A stretch of DNA of 64,000 nucleotides from Phalacrocorax aristotelis (lineage: Eukaryota > Chordata > Aves > Suliformes > Phalacrocoracidae), in assembly GCF_949628215.1 (NCBI RefSeq), contig NC_134280.1, forward strand, positions 4,292,001 through 4,356,000. The letters run 5' to 3'. The notes beneath the pieces are model-generated. The model was given only the letters and a program-made list of their open reading frames with translations, was not told where the DNA came from and did not search any database. Below are positions 23,700-37,220 of this stretch, piece by piece (within the stretch, counting starts at the first letter, position 1; each line of letters opens with the position of its first letter). The translations under genes were made by a program, and so were the position numbers.

Positions 23700-26600
23700 A
23701 TCACAGCAGAAGGATTTCCCCCTCCTCTTTTTTCTAATCAAAGACTGATTAATTAATTCTCATTATCTCCATCTCTGTCACAAAGATAGCATGGTGACAC
23801 TGTCAGAAAGCTGTTGTAATTTGCCTCAGGCATGGCTGTAATTTGGTGGTGGTTAAAGTGATCTCTCGCTATTTTAGTAGGTCTCATCACTGTCATGCCC
23901 ACAGAAAAATGCTCCCAGACAAGAGCTGTGTACGCCAGTAGGATGGAAATAGGTGGTAAAACCAGTACAAGCCTCACTCTGTGCAACCTCCAAACGAGCA
24001 GAGCCCAAGAGAATAAATCACGGCCTCAGATACTTCTGCAATAGCACCAAAGGTGGCTTCAGACCAAGGCAGGACAGAAACCAGCCTGAAAAACAAAAAA
24101 GCCCTTTTCCACAGCAAATAGGTTCAGGGAAAACTTCTATGCAGCAGCTGTTATCGGGGCAGAGGGAAGAGCGAATAAAAACCCCTCTCCTAGCAGACTT
24201 GCAGAGCAGCAGCCCGCTAAAAGTGACCACATCAGGAAACAGCCCTCACCACAGCTTCATCAGGGTGAGTTGAGACAACACCATGAATGTGGGAGACCAG
24301 TAGGACCGATCGTTACTGGCAGTGCGCCGTACAAACTGAAAGCATCCATAGACAATTGAAACCACATTGCATGAATCCCCCTCGAATCACAAGGTTAATG
24401 CAGATCCAGCTTTCAACTCAGTGAGCTACATAAACCAGACGAGGTACAGCGAACAATGGCTCATGCGGGTGTCCCAGTTTCCACCAACAATGTTAGCCAC
24501 ATTCGTGGTGACTCAATTTGTTTCCATCATATGCTCTTTAGAGTCGCCTCTGGCAGCTTTGATTTTCATGCTCCTTTTCCAAATGAACATTATCCAACTG
24601 CAGCGAGATGAGTTGGCACCCAGCAAAAAGCATACGAAGCTCTGTTTTCAGATCATACCTAATGATTCCAGGTCTGAGGGTTGCTCCTCTTCCTCTTGAC
24701 CCTTCTGGCTTAGTTTCAGAGTTCAGGTCATAGCACGGTATCTTCCTGTGCCGCTGTTCAGTAAAGCAAATGGAGTCAGCAATAGCCAGATATAAAATTT
24801 TTTTTAAAATTGGTTAAAAATGGATATTTGTCCTATGTATACATGCACCTGCCTTTTATATGGAGCTGTACTACATCGTCTTCAGTGCAGAAGCAAAGCG
24901 CTCAGAAGAAATAACATAAATATACATCTGACCTCAGTGGAAAGATCTTCTTTCTCGGTGTAACCTACCGTAACTTGAAGTTTGCTCTCCCAGCATTATT
25001 TGTTTAATAGAAATATTTTCCGTACCACCTGGTTCTGGCAGAAAGTCAGAATTTGCATTTATATGAGGTAGTTTATCAAATATAACATACAGAAGTCTGT
25101 TAAGTACACATTGCATTTTGTTTGTGAGAAAATCTGTTTGTATTTAATGTAGTTTTTAAATTAACCTTAATGAAAGCTTCTGAAAATTGTTGTTCTAAGC
25201 ATTTGAAATATGCAACAAGAACTAGTGGAAGACATAAACATGTTTTCCATTATATGTTATCAGATAGTCCAAAATTACTACAAAAAGAATGTGGGACTAT
25301 GTTAAATTAGAAAGATAAGCAAGCATTTAGTTAAAAGGCAAAGGTCTTTAGAAGACTAAAGAATCTGACAGTTAACCCCAACATCTTGTGATCTCCTACC
25401 AAGAGTAGTATAGCACTCACAGAATACAGTAGGGTGTTTTAACCACATCCATGGCTAAGATGAAAAACAAGGCATGTTTCACAGAAATCGCGTGGTGGAT
25501 GTTTGTTCAGCCCAATATTTAGAGAGCGGCTGTGTACCCACGGCCACTTTTGAAGATATTACTAACCCAGTATCAAACATGATTGGCCCAGTTTTATCTC
25601 TTGAAAAGAACCAACCCAATCATATGACCTTTACAGATGGCCTTATAAGAGAAAATTTAGACATAATCCCTCCAATTATCAGAATAGCATTTTTTGTTGT
25701 CCTCTGCTGTTTCCTGATTTAATTTAGTCCTTTAGCATAAGACGAGCTGTTTTCGGTTGATAGTTACACTGGTGACTTCATGAAGAACATAACTTAGGGA
25801 GCAAAAAACCCGTTAGCATTATGGATTTCTCTCCATCTTTTCCTCATATATCCAATTAAATTTATCACAAAGAATAAAAGGGCACTGCCGAAAAATTGCC
25901 AAACAAGGACCGTCATCAACAGGACATTTAACGTATCATGTGAGGAGTGAGGCTAGAGGAAAGCAGTACCTAAGTAGCTTGCTGATGAGTTGTTGTAACA
26001 ATAATCATTCAAATAACAGCAATAAAAGCATCACTGGTAATGATCAAGTAAGGGAAGGAAAATCTGACTAATGACTTTGTCTTACTATTCTGGTAACCCT
26101 TTGCATAAAGAAAACTCAGTAAAATCAGGTTTTAATCAGGGTGATATTTTTCTGGAAACTCTTCCCAACACATTCTGGCACTTAACCAGTGCTTGAATAA
26201 CATTCCCACAGCAAGTCTCAAGCCAAACTTTTTTTCATAAGCAATTGCTCTGGAAAACAAGAAAAATTGAAAAGTTTTTCTCAGAATGCCATTACTTTTC
26301 TGAGAGATATAAAAATGGGCTAATACCCAGTTAGCTAGGTTATAGTTAGCTAATCACAGTTTTTAAGATGAAAAATCTTGAGCTCTAGGTACCGGAGTTA
26401 GGCAAGAATCTCTCCAATATAAGATCCTACCCGCAAGTGTCAGGTCTCACAGAGGTGCAGCTGTGGGGGTGACCACGATGTGCAGTCCTTACAGACCAAA
26501 TTTCAGATGAACAAGCCTGCATCTGGCTATGCAGACCATCTCCACTGAGCATCCGAAGCTTCTCTTTGATTCCATTTAACTTATATTCTCTCACTAACAC

Positions 26601-28920
26601 TGTGGAAAATTGGGTTATTTTCTGTTTTATATAGGCAGGGCGATCTAGCAGTCATCTAGGTCGTGGAATACTGGAAATCCTGTTTTGGATCACGTCCTCA
26701 GTATCTTCTTTAAAGGGAATTATTTCCTATAACTGGGTTACAGATAGCTGTGCTCATAGGGTGGTCAAAGGATGCTGGCTTTGCTTCACATTAAAAGTGG
26801 ATTTTTTTAATAGCTGGGGAGGAAAAAAGAGAAAGAATTGAAAAGTCTCAATATGAAAATTTTGCAGTAAAGACTAATCTTAAATACTGTGTAGGCTTGT
26901 TGCCTGTGATGTCCAGGGCTTCTGGGGTCCTTTTTGGCTATATCAGACTAAGGGTAGGTCAGAAACAAAAGGTTTGGGAGAGCCAGCCTCCCAAAGACCT
27001 TCACCCTGTGGCTTTCCTGAGATTTCCTGGAGATTGTTAATCAGACACCTACAGCCATGAGAGCTCTTGGATCCCCTTATGCTATAACTCGCAACTTTAA
27101 TGTAAAGAGCACAGAAACCCTGAAAGCTTCTACGTTTCATGCTTTTGGCTTCATAACTGGGAGCCTGGAAGGTTTAAGGGTTTGACTCAGTTTTCCACGT
27201 TTGCAGGCTCCAGACTGTAGATGGAATGGGGGATGCTGCCTTCTCGGGCATCGCGAGGAACAGAGCCATTGTAGGAATGCCGAGAAGCCAGCCTGGGCGA
27301 GGGGAAGACCTCAGAACAATAGCAAAGAGCTTGAGGACATCTTCCATGAATAAGAAAGTTCTTGGCATACATAACAGTCACACTTAGGAAAGTTTTCTGA
27401 GCCTTTCCTAAATAGCTAAAAGAGATTCTTTTTAGGCTTTTCATTTTGAGAGCTGGAATAAACATAATTTGCATATTCTTTGGGCACTATGGGGAAAGAG
27501 ATGGAACTACACTTTTGTGGATGGGCCAAAAAATCATTAAGGCAATTTTATATTGAAAAGAAATATGTTATGCTATTCCTAAAGGAAGACTTTTGGCCAG
27601 ATAGAACTGATGGCAAATATTTATTTCTTTTTTATGTATTAATAGTCCTAGTAGATGGTATGAGAAACAGCTATGAGTGTTTATGTATGATATTTAGGGT
27701 GCTATTTTGATTATGTTTAGTACAGACCTTATTCACATGTTAACAGAATATACATTTGTTTTAAGAAGATTCTGAATCCTGCCTAACAGCAGACAGTGGA
27801 AAATAGGACAAGCAGAAGTTTGGGGCAACTTTAGAAAGATCTGGGATTGCATCACTGAAGCCAAAACGTGTAAGTTTAATATAATGGGAAGCATATACCT
27901 GGGAAAAATACTAGAGCTGCAGGGTTATGGCCCATGACACAGAAGGGATAGGGAGATCTTTGAGCAGGAAACTATTTGGCAGCCTTTCTGCTTTAGCTGG
28001 CTGAGAGCAGCGAGGAGCTAATTTAGTCAGTGGGTAGGAGAGGCAGCCCTCAGTAAAGAGCTGAGAAACCGAAGGCGCTCCCAATGAACTACCAAGAAAT
28101 GTAGTTTCAAAGTAATTATGTAACATTAGGGTCAAAACTGAAGATAAGAGAATGATGCATCGCAGCGTTAGCAAACAGTCAGTGTTAATATGTTTGTATA
28201 GATAAGGAAGATTTGGCGTAGTATACGGGCATAAAAATGAGGAGCCAACATGAGCTGAAACTGAGCTCAGAGCACCATTGCCAAGAGATGTAATTCTTGT
28301 CTTCATCTCCTTTGAATATCAAGGTTTATTTAGTTTACAAACATATGGGGTTTCAAAGCTATTACAACTGTGACATCGATTTAGAAGCTACAGACAGGCA
28401 AGAGGTTAAGATTAGAGCTGGCCAGAAATTTTCTTACAAAACAGAATTTTGCATTTTAGCCAGGATTAGTTAAGACAACTGACTCTTACAACATCATACT
28501 GCCAGGTGAAAAAATTACTCACTCGACAAGCACAGTACCGCTGGGATGAGTAGTATTGAATTGTGTATTTACATAAACAATTATGGAGTGTTATTATTAT
28601 TAAGAAAAGATGTGATAGGGAGAATTGTGCCTTTTAATTGCTCAGTCAAGGGGAGGGCACTGTGGGAGCCACTACCTTCCCTGGATTTATCAAAGTGATG
28701 AGGAAGCTCTTACTTCTCTACAACAGGGTTCCTTATGCCTTCCTTCCATGCCCCATACCCACTATAACCCATCCTTTTTCGAAGTTTAATCAAAACTGAA
28801 GCACAAAGGGTTTATATCTGAATATAATTAAAATTTGCATCTAAAAAAAAAATTAGAAATCAAACAAAATCCTGGTTTATCAGAAAATTACCTGCTGGCT
28901 GTGAAACTAATGCCCGAATA
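23700..28920. other. Non-coding DNA, nothing recognised
   Basis: Five kilobases of AT-rich single-copy DNA. Small duplications such as GTTAGCTA twice near 26,331-26,353 and scattered A/T runs are the only structure. The longest frames (131 codons minus at 27,911-28,306; 110 codons plus at 24,367-24,699) match no protein I know. Confidence 0.55.
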
Positions 28921-28921
28921 C

Positions 28922-28962
28922 AGTAGTAGTAGTAGTAGTAGTAATACTAATACTAATAATAA
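28922..28962 (+). repeat. (AGT)7 trinucleotide repeat with decaying tail
   Basis: Seven perfect AGT units occupy 28,922-28,942 and are followed by AAT/ACT/AAT variants. This is an ordinary, potentially polymorphic microsatellite. Confidence 0.9.
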
Positions 28963-30299
28963 ACAACCCTCATGTCTGCAGACATTTTTGCACAACACCC
29001 CCCTACCACAAAAAGTGAAAAGTCACACGGATAAGCAGTGCAATCCTTTGCCCAATCGCTACTACATGCCCAACCAAAGAATTTTCAACTTCAGCTGAAT
29101 TCAGGTAGATACTGGGGATTATATGGGCAGAAACCTAGATTACAAATCAAAGAGCACTGAATAGCACATGTATATGTTCCAGTTATGAAAGCTGCTTAAT
29201 GACTAAAGGCATCTATGCTTAAAAAAAAAAAAACAAAGGCGGGGGGGGGAACTGATGTTGAGATCTGAAAGTATGTCTCTGGATTGACGGGTCATAGGTT
29301 AAATCCAGATGAGGGTCACTCAAGCCTGGTGTTAGTCTAAATGAGTACAGCATTAATGCTGAAAAATCCTCACAATGAGCTCACCACCTGTCCGCTGCAG
29401 AAATCCGACCAGCATCGGTTCCCTTCAAACTTGATGTTTACTTGCATATACAATACTTACACGCTGCTAACTAGGGAGAATGAAGAAGGTAATCTGGCTT
29501 TTGACTTCAATCGCTGTTACTAGCCTTAAATTACTTTTGTCTGTTGCCTTTCAAAAAGGCACCATTTTTCACTGAAAGTGCAACGGGATGCTTCTACTTT
29601 GTAAATATGACAGAGCAGTTTCAATATAGCATGACTTCAAATGGTGAACCTTGTCAGAAACACAGAGCACAAGCTTTCTTCTGGTTTTGTTTTGTTTTGT
29701 TTTTAATTGTCTTTTCTTATTTACAAGATGTGCATATTGGTTCTTTTCAAGAGAGGTCTGAAAAAGATAAAGGGGAATTTGTGGAAACTATAAATTAGCA
29801 TTCATAGCAGTGTTGACAACACTAACATTTAGGTTCTGCTCTCAAATAGAAAAATGTCTTATTGATTCAGAACTGAGCTTTGTATAAAATCAAAGGGTTA
29901 AAATAACCAACACTTAATGGAAAGAGGAATGAATCACTTACTACCCATATTCTATTATTTGCTTAAAACACGTAGGTTGATGTAAGCTTGTTATCATTCA
30001 CTAAAAGATAAAATTTGCTGCAGAAGGTACACACTTTGTAAGTGTAAAACAACTAATCTCAGACCACTAATAGATTTAACCTTGTATATTCATAGATATT
30101 TAAAAGTGTTATGGTTTGAAGGTCAACTCCTCTGTCTTACAGTAAAAGGAAAGCAAAGAAAAGAATAAAAACTAGAAAGAATTAATTCTTCAAAAAGTTT
30201 TTACAAATCAAAACCCTGCAGTTTCACACTGAGAACAAAAGAAGCATATTAAACACCAAAGTTTATCAAGACAAATTAGGTCCCAGTTTCAAATTTTCT
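28963..30299. other. Non-coding AT-rich DNA
   Basis: A-run (13 A) and G-run near 29,221-29,250. A 7-bp-stem hairpin (TGCCTTT-CAA-AAAGGCA) lies at 29,545-29,561. A (TTTTG)n stretch is near 29,683-29,703. No gene is seen. Confidence 0.55.
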
Positions 30300-31300
30300 T
30301 TAATCTTTTGCATCTGAACGTTTTTTTGCCTCATGCTGTTTTCCCTAGTTAAATGTTAAAATGAATTCTAGCCAATACCATTGACTTCCTCCCTTAAAAA
30401 TATTGAGACACATAATAAAAAATTAATTACTTCCCCTAATTTCCGTGTGATTCTTTAAAAAGATGTAAAATTCATTTAAAGTAAGTGGTGACTTTGTCTT
30501 TGAAGATCACGACAATTAACATGGATCAAAGCTTAGGTTCTGTAACGATGATAGCTTATTAGCATAATGAAATTAACTTAGAGACAAGAATCTTTAATAG
30601 GTACAACAAAAACGCTTTAATAATACTTGAAGAAAATTATGTATTTGCTAGAAGTACAACAGTTTCAGACTTTCTATCCAATTAATAAGTTGTTAATTAA
30701 CTCCTTTTCCAAACAATGTGCACTTTAAGTTAACATCTGCCCATTGGATAACACTTTCCTATGGTGGTTTTTTTTTTTTTAATATACTGTAGAACTGCAA
30801 CACTGTTTTACTGGGAATTCCTTGCAGGACTATTCCTATTCTAGGGAAACAGGACCCAAATATAGTAATATGTTTTCTATATCCAACCAATTAAAAAAAG
30901 AGAAGGCTTATTTCAAAGATGGGGAGGAGGAATGAGTAATTCCTTAATTATGGCTGCATTGTTTGTGGCAGTGCGCAGTTTCAGATTTCTTTGCATTTTC
31001 AATAGAAATTATTTTCTGCAGTTTATATCCCTCTGCAAAATGGCTCTCTGCTGACTAGCGCCATATATGGACTTGGCTTGGGAGCAATTTTCTTTTTTTT
31101 TTTTTTATATTTATTTATAGTTCCATGTTACAGGATTTATAAGACTGTAAATCAATAACTATTGTTTTTGAAGATATGGAGGGGAAGGTTGCTCACAAAA
31201 AATTAAAATAGAACCTTATGTACAAAAATAGTATTTTAATAGTCTTTGCTTTGTGATGCAGAATAATAAGGGATTTCAGCACTTTAATTTTTAATTAAAA
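30300..31300. promoter_or_regulatory. Possible enhancer: TAAT-rich with SOX-like and CArG sites
   Basis: Dense ATTA/TAAT cores include palindromes GTTAATTAAC (30,692-30,701) and TTTTAATTAAAA (31,289-31,300). A SOX-type CATTGTT is at 30,957-30,963 and a perfect CArG box CCATATATGG, the SRF site consensus, is at 31,061-31,070. Homeodomain, SOX and SRF sites often occur together in enhancers. T-runs at about 30,768-30,780 and 31,091-31,106 interrupt the segment. Function is inferred from motifs only. Confidence 0.3.
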
Positions 31301-31637
31301 TGCCACATTTTTGTTTTAGGGGCTTCTGCCTGCATAGTGGTTTGGGGATCAAAATTTTTGCGGAGTATTTTGCATTTTGAAAGTGGATTTGGAGAACACG
31401 TGACTGAGCACTGCACTGATAGGCCTCGAACCCTCAGCGCAGCCTGCTTAGGCCAGCGACGGAACAATTAAATAGGTCTTATTTGAAACAAATGAGTTAT
31501 TACATTCTATTGGGTCAAGGATTCATGTTTTAATAAATCCTTAATTAGAGTAACTTTTCATTTAATCTGGCAAATTCTAAGCAAGTTAAGAATTTATGAG
31601 AGTTGGAATCAGCAATAAAAAATATGCCTGTCTGCCA

Positions 31638-31712
31638 TTCTGCTCAAGGCCACACAGGTTGAACTCATTTTGAGTAGCGTGGAAGCCAGGAACGTATCTC
31701 CCGAACAGGGCA
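31638..31712 (-). repeat. Probable MIR-type SINE fragment
   Basis: The plus strand carries CTCAAGGCCACACAGG (31,643-31,658) followed by GTGGAAGCCAGGAAC and CTCCCGAACAGG. These correspond in order to the reverse-complement MIR blocks cccaaggtcacacag, gtggcagagccagga and acccaggtctcc. It is short and diverged, but the order is right. Confidence 0.42.
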
Positions 31713-31749
31713 CTGTGACATCATTACAAATATGTACGTATAAAATATA

Positions 31750-31834
31750 ATCACAGAATCACACAGAATCCCAGAAGGGTAGGGGCTGGAAGGGACCTCT
31801 AGAGATCATCTTGTCCAACGTCCCTGCTTGAGCA
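31750..31834 (-). mobile_element. Young CR1 LINE 3' end, about 85 bases
   Basis: The plus strand reads ATCACAGAATCACACAGAAT at 31,750-31,769. This is the complement of the octamer-like ATTCTRTG repeats that close CR1 elements. GGGGCTGGAAGGGACCTCT and GATCATCTTGTCCAACGTCC follow. These are the well-known terminal blocks of avian CR1 on the minus strand. The copy is 5'-truncated to its last 85 bases, which is typical for CR1. It is the main evidence that the DNA is avian. Confidence 0.9.
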
Positions 31835-31975
31835 TATTTTATATATATGCATAAAAAATATTATACATTACATATATGTATAATTATTAAATAATTATTA
31901 TTAATAATAATAATAATCTGGAAACTCTTATTTCCTCTTTTTTCAGAAGTAACAAAGGAACAACAACAACAACAG
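31835..31975. repeat. AT-rich low complexity, (AAT)n and (CAA)n
   Basis: TA-rich sequence runs from 31,835. A (ATT/AAT)n array lies at about 31,885-31,917 and a (CAA)5 run at 31,961-31,975. It abuts the truncated end of the CR1 copy, so it is probably target-site DNA that has expanded as a microsatellite. Confidence 0.8.
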
Positions 31976-34900
31976 AACCCCAAAACCCCAACCTAATCAC
32001 AAGAGAATTTTTGAGGTGGTTTGTTGGGGTGTCTTTTGCCTTGACAAAATTTTCTGCCACAAACCTGTGAGTACACAAACCTTTTCATGCAACATCCAGC
32101 TCAAACTCTTCCAGTCACTACTGGCTAAGGTCAGGATTTTGATTTCTGATCGTGTATGGCTCTGGCCAGACTCCTCTGAGCTCATGGTGCGTGGCTGTCA
32201 GAGCACAGGCGTGTTAGCCACAGCCAAACCTTGCCTCCTCTGGAACACCTTCATGAGTAATAACTAATTAATACTCAGCGCACACACATAGCACAGGCTT
32301 TATGGTACACTGAAACACCACCTTCTTTGGGATGGAAACAACAGGCAACTAATAACTCATGTGGAAACTGCATGATAGTAGAATGAAACTGAGGAAACCA
32401 CTGTTTTCTGCACATAGATAGACAACGCCTCTACTCTGCCAAACCTGGTTGTCTCTCTACTGAGCATAGACACGTAAAGTCCTGGCACTTACACCTGTAG
32501 CTGGTTGAAATTCCTTCTTCTTTTTTGTTTTTTTTTTTGTTTGGTTTAATTTGTCATTTGGAAATTTGTTGTTGTTTTGGGTGGTTTTTTATAGTTGCAA
32601 GTGAGAATTGATAATTTTTCAAAATTTCCCCTAAAATACCAAAGGCTGAAAAATCCTTATTTGGAAACAACAAAGAGCAAGAGCTGTGCACTGCAAGCAG
32701 CTCTCTGGCACCTGGTAACAGCTGCCCATGAGCTCACCACAGCCCATGCACGTGCCATGACTAACCAACGAGCAATGGGGACAGCACGAGGGTTGGCAGA
32801 CACGGTCCCCATTTTGCTCAACAGTTTCCAGGTCTACCTTGTTCCCAGGCTCTGGGACGGTTCTGCCACCGAAATTGCTGTAGGATTAGTAATATTAGGA
32901 GCTCTGTAGCCAGGAGGTCCTTCCTGGAGGAGGCTGACCCAAATGCTGGTAGGATTTGGGGCCATGCCCTGGGGAAGTCCCCACTAGCGACCAGGATGGG
33001 TGGCAGAGCTCTCCAGAGACTGAGTCCCCCCACTTCCAGCAGAACCTTTTTAAAAACAAAGACATTTCCTTTTAACTACTTGCTTTTGGCACATCAGGAT
33101 TTTTGAGGGAAAACATTTCCAAATTGTAAATCCAACAGATAGTTCCTCAGTTCCAAGTTCCTCAGTATGCAAGAAATATGATATGACCTTGGCTGGGAAG
33201 TGCAGTCAAAAGAACATCATCACCTATTGCCTTTCCTGCATACTTCCATGGCATACCTATTTTTCCCTGGATGACTCCCAAGCTAAGAAAAGTCTTTCTC
33301 CTCGCTTACTAAAATCCAATGTCTAAGCTATACAAGATACTATGAGTGCAGGCCAGAAACATTACGGGTTCTTCTAAGTAAGACATTATTATTCTTTACA
33401 AGAGGAAAAAAAAAGAACAGGGTCATCTCTGAAACTAAGAAATGTACTTATTGTTCCAAATTTTGAAGCAATCTTCAGAGCTAGGTTATATATAAGGTTC
33501 TTCTGGAGTTTTACTGGAAGTTGATACAATGCCAGAAGATACTAAACTCTCATTTTCAAGTGAATGACCACTGCACAGAGCTGCCAACCGAGAGTTTCCT
33601 TTATGGTAATAAAGAGCCTGCCAGGATAACCTCAGTAAAAAATGACGCTGATAAATACATCGTTTTAAAGATAATCAATACAGCACTTCCATTGTTCACA
33701 CATGGTTTTATTTTTTGGTCAGCAGAATATATTTTCCTTGCCCAACTTCTCCTTCCAGGGAGGTACTCCAGCCTTCTTCCTGCTTTGGAAACAGAATACT
33801 CTATGACTAAATCATGTAATGTTGTTGGTCAGCGTGATACACAGGACAACCACAAGGACAGGATTTGGCTGTTGAGAAATGGCAGTGTAGCATGTTTTTC
33901 AAATTATATAACAACTTTCCTCATCCCTCCTATTTCAAATTATCTCTGTAGAATAATAATAATAAAAAAAATGTAGGTCCATTTTTCATTGATTATTCCC
34001 TTTGAAATATCACCCTTCCCCGTTAATGTGGTGTTAATCCCAGCTTTCTGTGATTTCTCTCAGTTGTGCCCTGGATTTGGATTTCCCTTGATGGCCCCGT
34101 TCTTTCAATGATGCTGTTCCTGTCTGTTTTCAGAATAATTTCTGTTTCACACTCATTTGCATGTTTTCCTCACTGCATGGGAAAAAATAATAAAAAAAAA
34201 AAACAAGCACAAGTTTCCTTGTCTCCAACTTCGCTATTGAGCAAAAAATATTTTCCCCTTTCTTCCCATTCTTCCGACCCTGGTGCAGAGCCAGAAGTGC
34301 TGCTACGGACATTTGTGCGCAGCATTGTGGAAAACCATGAGTAGGAACCCCGGCTATGAAGCAGGGAAGCATGAGCAGTTAGAAGAGCAACAGGTGTTAT
34401 TTCTGTTATATCCCTGCTCTGGGAGTGCTGTTGGTCCCTTTTTTCTTCTTTTAGAGTAACACGTGCCACAGAGGTAGGAGAAGGCATAGCAGTTGAATCA
34501 CCACAGATGATGACCTGAGGGCCTCATACCACTAGGACACAAGCCACACAGGCTTTCGGTAAAGCCATAATTTCTTCTTTTTCAATCCATGTTGGATTAA
34601 AACCTTTATGTTTCACTTGTAGATTTGGGTAAGTACCTACTAAACTCCACCTTTTAAAACAGATAGTTTTCACCGCTATTTTTGCCTGCATTGTCAAGTC
34701 AAGAACTTCTTACATTTCAAGTTCAAGCACAACAGACGAAGTGACTCGAAGGATGAGCTCTTTGGTGGGGTCACACCCTGTTACGTTGCTTTTACTCACC
34801 ACTTGCAATTTCACCCTCTGTCTCCCTGCAAATGCTACAGCACACACTGAAAATTTCACCAAGTCAACGATCACACGTGGCTTTAGAAAAATTACATCAC

Positions 34901-36179
34901 ACATTTAAAAAAGCAAAATAATCCTAGAACCTAAGGTATGATGGAAGCGTCCCCTGCCTATGTTCAGAACTGTACTGGTCTCTGGCAGTGGTACATTGCC
35001 CTTTGCTAATTTTAAATATTTCTGAAAAATGAGGAAAGAGCATAAACACAAAAACAAGACTGAGGTGCTGAAGCTAAGCCAGATATGGCTAGAAACATTG
35101 CCTGATTCCTCTTCTCACTTATAAACCTTAAGCAGTCAGTCTGAGCAGAGAATAATTGAACTAGTTGGTGTTTCAGGGTCCTACACAGTGGTTATGAGTT
35201 TTCACTTATATCATCAACAAAAGGCAGGCAAGAGCCTGCTCCAAATAGCACCCCTTGCTCCTGGAGTTACAACCCAACAATACAACCCATGGCATTACAC
35301 TACTCTTCTTGGCCCTCATTGCTGAGCTCTTAGCATTCGCACCCCAGTTGTCTGGTCTTTAATAAGAAATAAAGTTGTTTGTTTATTTTATACCTATTTA
35401 ACTTGTCGTTTAAGATTTGCAGAATGCCATCAATCTTTGCCTCAGTATATTGACCTCACTGTAATTGTTGGGGCTCTAAATTCTGCACAGATGTTATTAC
35501 TATGAATTTAACTTTATACAGCAAGAAATTCAGTACTGCCATATGCCGTCTTTTATGAGCTTGCAGTTTGTAATGAATATCCATGACTAATGCTTTTGAC
35601 CCAGGTAAGCCTATGATTATGGAAGGTAAAAAGTTTACTAAACTTTATTGCAGCACTTTCTGTAATTTTACCGACAACTAATGCACACAACTCCCCTGCC
35701 TATGCATTGATATTAAAAAATTGCTTAGCTCTTCTTGATAGAGACAGCCAAAAATTTCTAGATTCATTGATTACATATCAGAGGGGATAAGATGATTTTC
35801 TGTGATATCCAATACAAGTCAGACTTCTTTATGTTTTGCTAGCGGTTTGTTTTTGTTGTTGTTGTGTTTTGGGGTTATTTTTTGTTAAATAAAATGGGAC
35901 AAAACTTTCTGAAGCTTAGTAGGAATTAGCCAGGTGCTAATTCAAATACATCTACATAGAATTCATATACATCTATTAAGTCTGTGGTTTCAAATATTTT
36001 AAACTATTTCTACGTAACGGTGGGGAATACCTATTTGTAAGTAACTCGGTCTATGTTAATCCTCAAGGATATGAACCAGATATTAGTTCCTGTCCAAATT
36101 AATTTTCAGAACTACAACCAGCCTTATCAGGTAGCAAATTTAAAACTGAAAAATTAACTTCCAAAAGCAGAGGAGTGAA
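31976..36179. other. Non-coding DNA, little recognised
   Basis: Single-copy DNA. T-rich run near 32,519-32,540, A-rich run near 34,186-34,203, and a (TTG)n stretch near 35,848-35,862. A hairpin CCAGGA-GGTCCT-TCCTGG lies near 32,910-32,930. The stretch 34,465-34,550 (ACCACTAGGACAC-like) may be a very worn tRNA-derived SINE head. The 151-codon frame at 33,521-33,976 starts at TTG and matches nothing. Confidence 0.5.
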
Positions 36180-36640
36180 CCAATCGTGCAGTCCAATTAG
36201 CTACTCACCAGAACGCGGAGAGGACCTCTCCCTGCAGAGAGGCGCTGAGCTGTGGCCCCATACAGACTGCGTGGTCTAGCAGGGCTAGGTCACAGGGACA
36301 TGGGAGCCAAGGAAACGTGAGGTGACAAAGGTCGCAAGGGTTGTTGCAAGGTCTTGTTAGGGTTTAAGAGAGGGTGATCCGGCTTCGGCAGTCTGCTGAG
36401 GTACGGAAATCCAGAGCTGGATCCTCCTTTGGGGGTAAGATGAGATACCGTTATCCCCAAAATCAATTTAACTAATATTAGATAATAAGTCTTTCATAAC
36501 TGTACACCCCTCCTTTCTAGGAGATGGCCTTGCATCCCACTCCGTATAGGGAAAGTCCACCTCCATGGGAGGCAGGACTAAAGGTGACGGCAGGAGGTCT
36601 GCCCTTCTGGGATTATTTATTAAGCCAGTGGTGAGCAGTC
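36180..36640. other. Compositionally distinct block of unknown origin
   Basis: This stretch is GC-richer and has shorter homopolymer runs than the AT-rich DNA on both sides. It includes GGTCACAGGGACATGGGAGC near 36,288-36,307 and CCACCTCCATGGGAGG near 36,558-36,573. It has no long frame in any direction. An old LTR or DNA-transposon remnant would look like this, but I see no terminal repeats or target duplication, so no family is named. Confidence 0.3.
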
Positions 36641-37220
36641 AACTTTTTCCAAGGGTGTTTAAAGTAACTCAAAAGGCATTGACTACTTTCCTGTAGATCT
36701 TTTTGGTAGGTAATCGGAATTGAAAGGCAAAACAGTAAATAGCAAATTATGAGGCCTGAAAGTCAGATTTAACCCACTCGGTATTAAACTGTTGACAACA
36801 GAGTGTGCTAGAGTTGACTTACCAGGGCAGCTGAAGGTCACATCCCATTGTAAATACCCTGACTGCCATAACATCCATGAGTAAAATCAACGATATGCCC
36901 TGCTAGAAATCCACACTGACATCCAAAACTATTAAAACTCTGTACCATTAACCATTCTCCGTGCAGCAAATGAATATTAACTAACAGGGCAAAACAAGAG
37001 CACAGCGAGGTGATAGTTTGTGCTTCCATTAGACAGTAAGAGATTGAAGGTGAGCTGAGAGTAAATACTTGACAGTGGTAATACGTGAGTCCATTTATTC
37101 AGTGCTGAATAGCATTGTTCATCTCAAATATTAATTAAAAAGGACCTAAGCGATAGCAAAGGAATACTGGTCCTGCATCATTAATTTTTTTCTCAGCATT
37201 GCAGGGAGCGTATCAGCTGA
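36641..37220. other. Non-coding DNA, nothing recognised
   Basis: AT-rich single-copy sequence with no repeat, exon or promoter signal visible. Confidence 0.55.

Noticed and set aside
31415..31445. Minus-strand tRNA-like GGGTTCGAGGCC
   Set aside because: The acceptor and anticodon arms do not pair, so it is not a tRNA gene.
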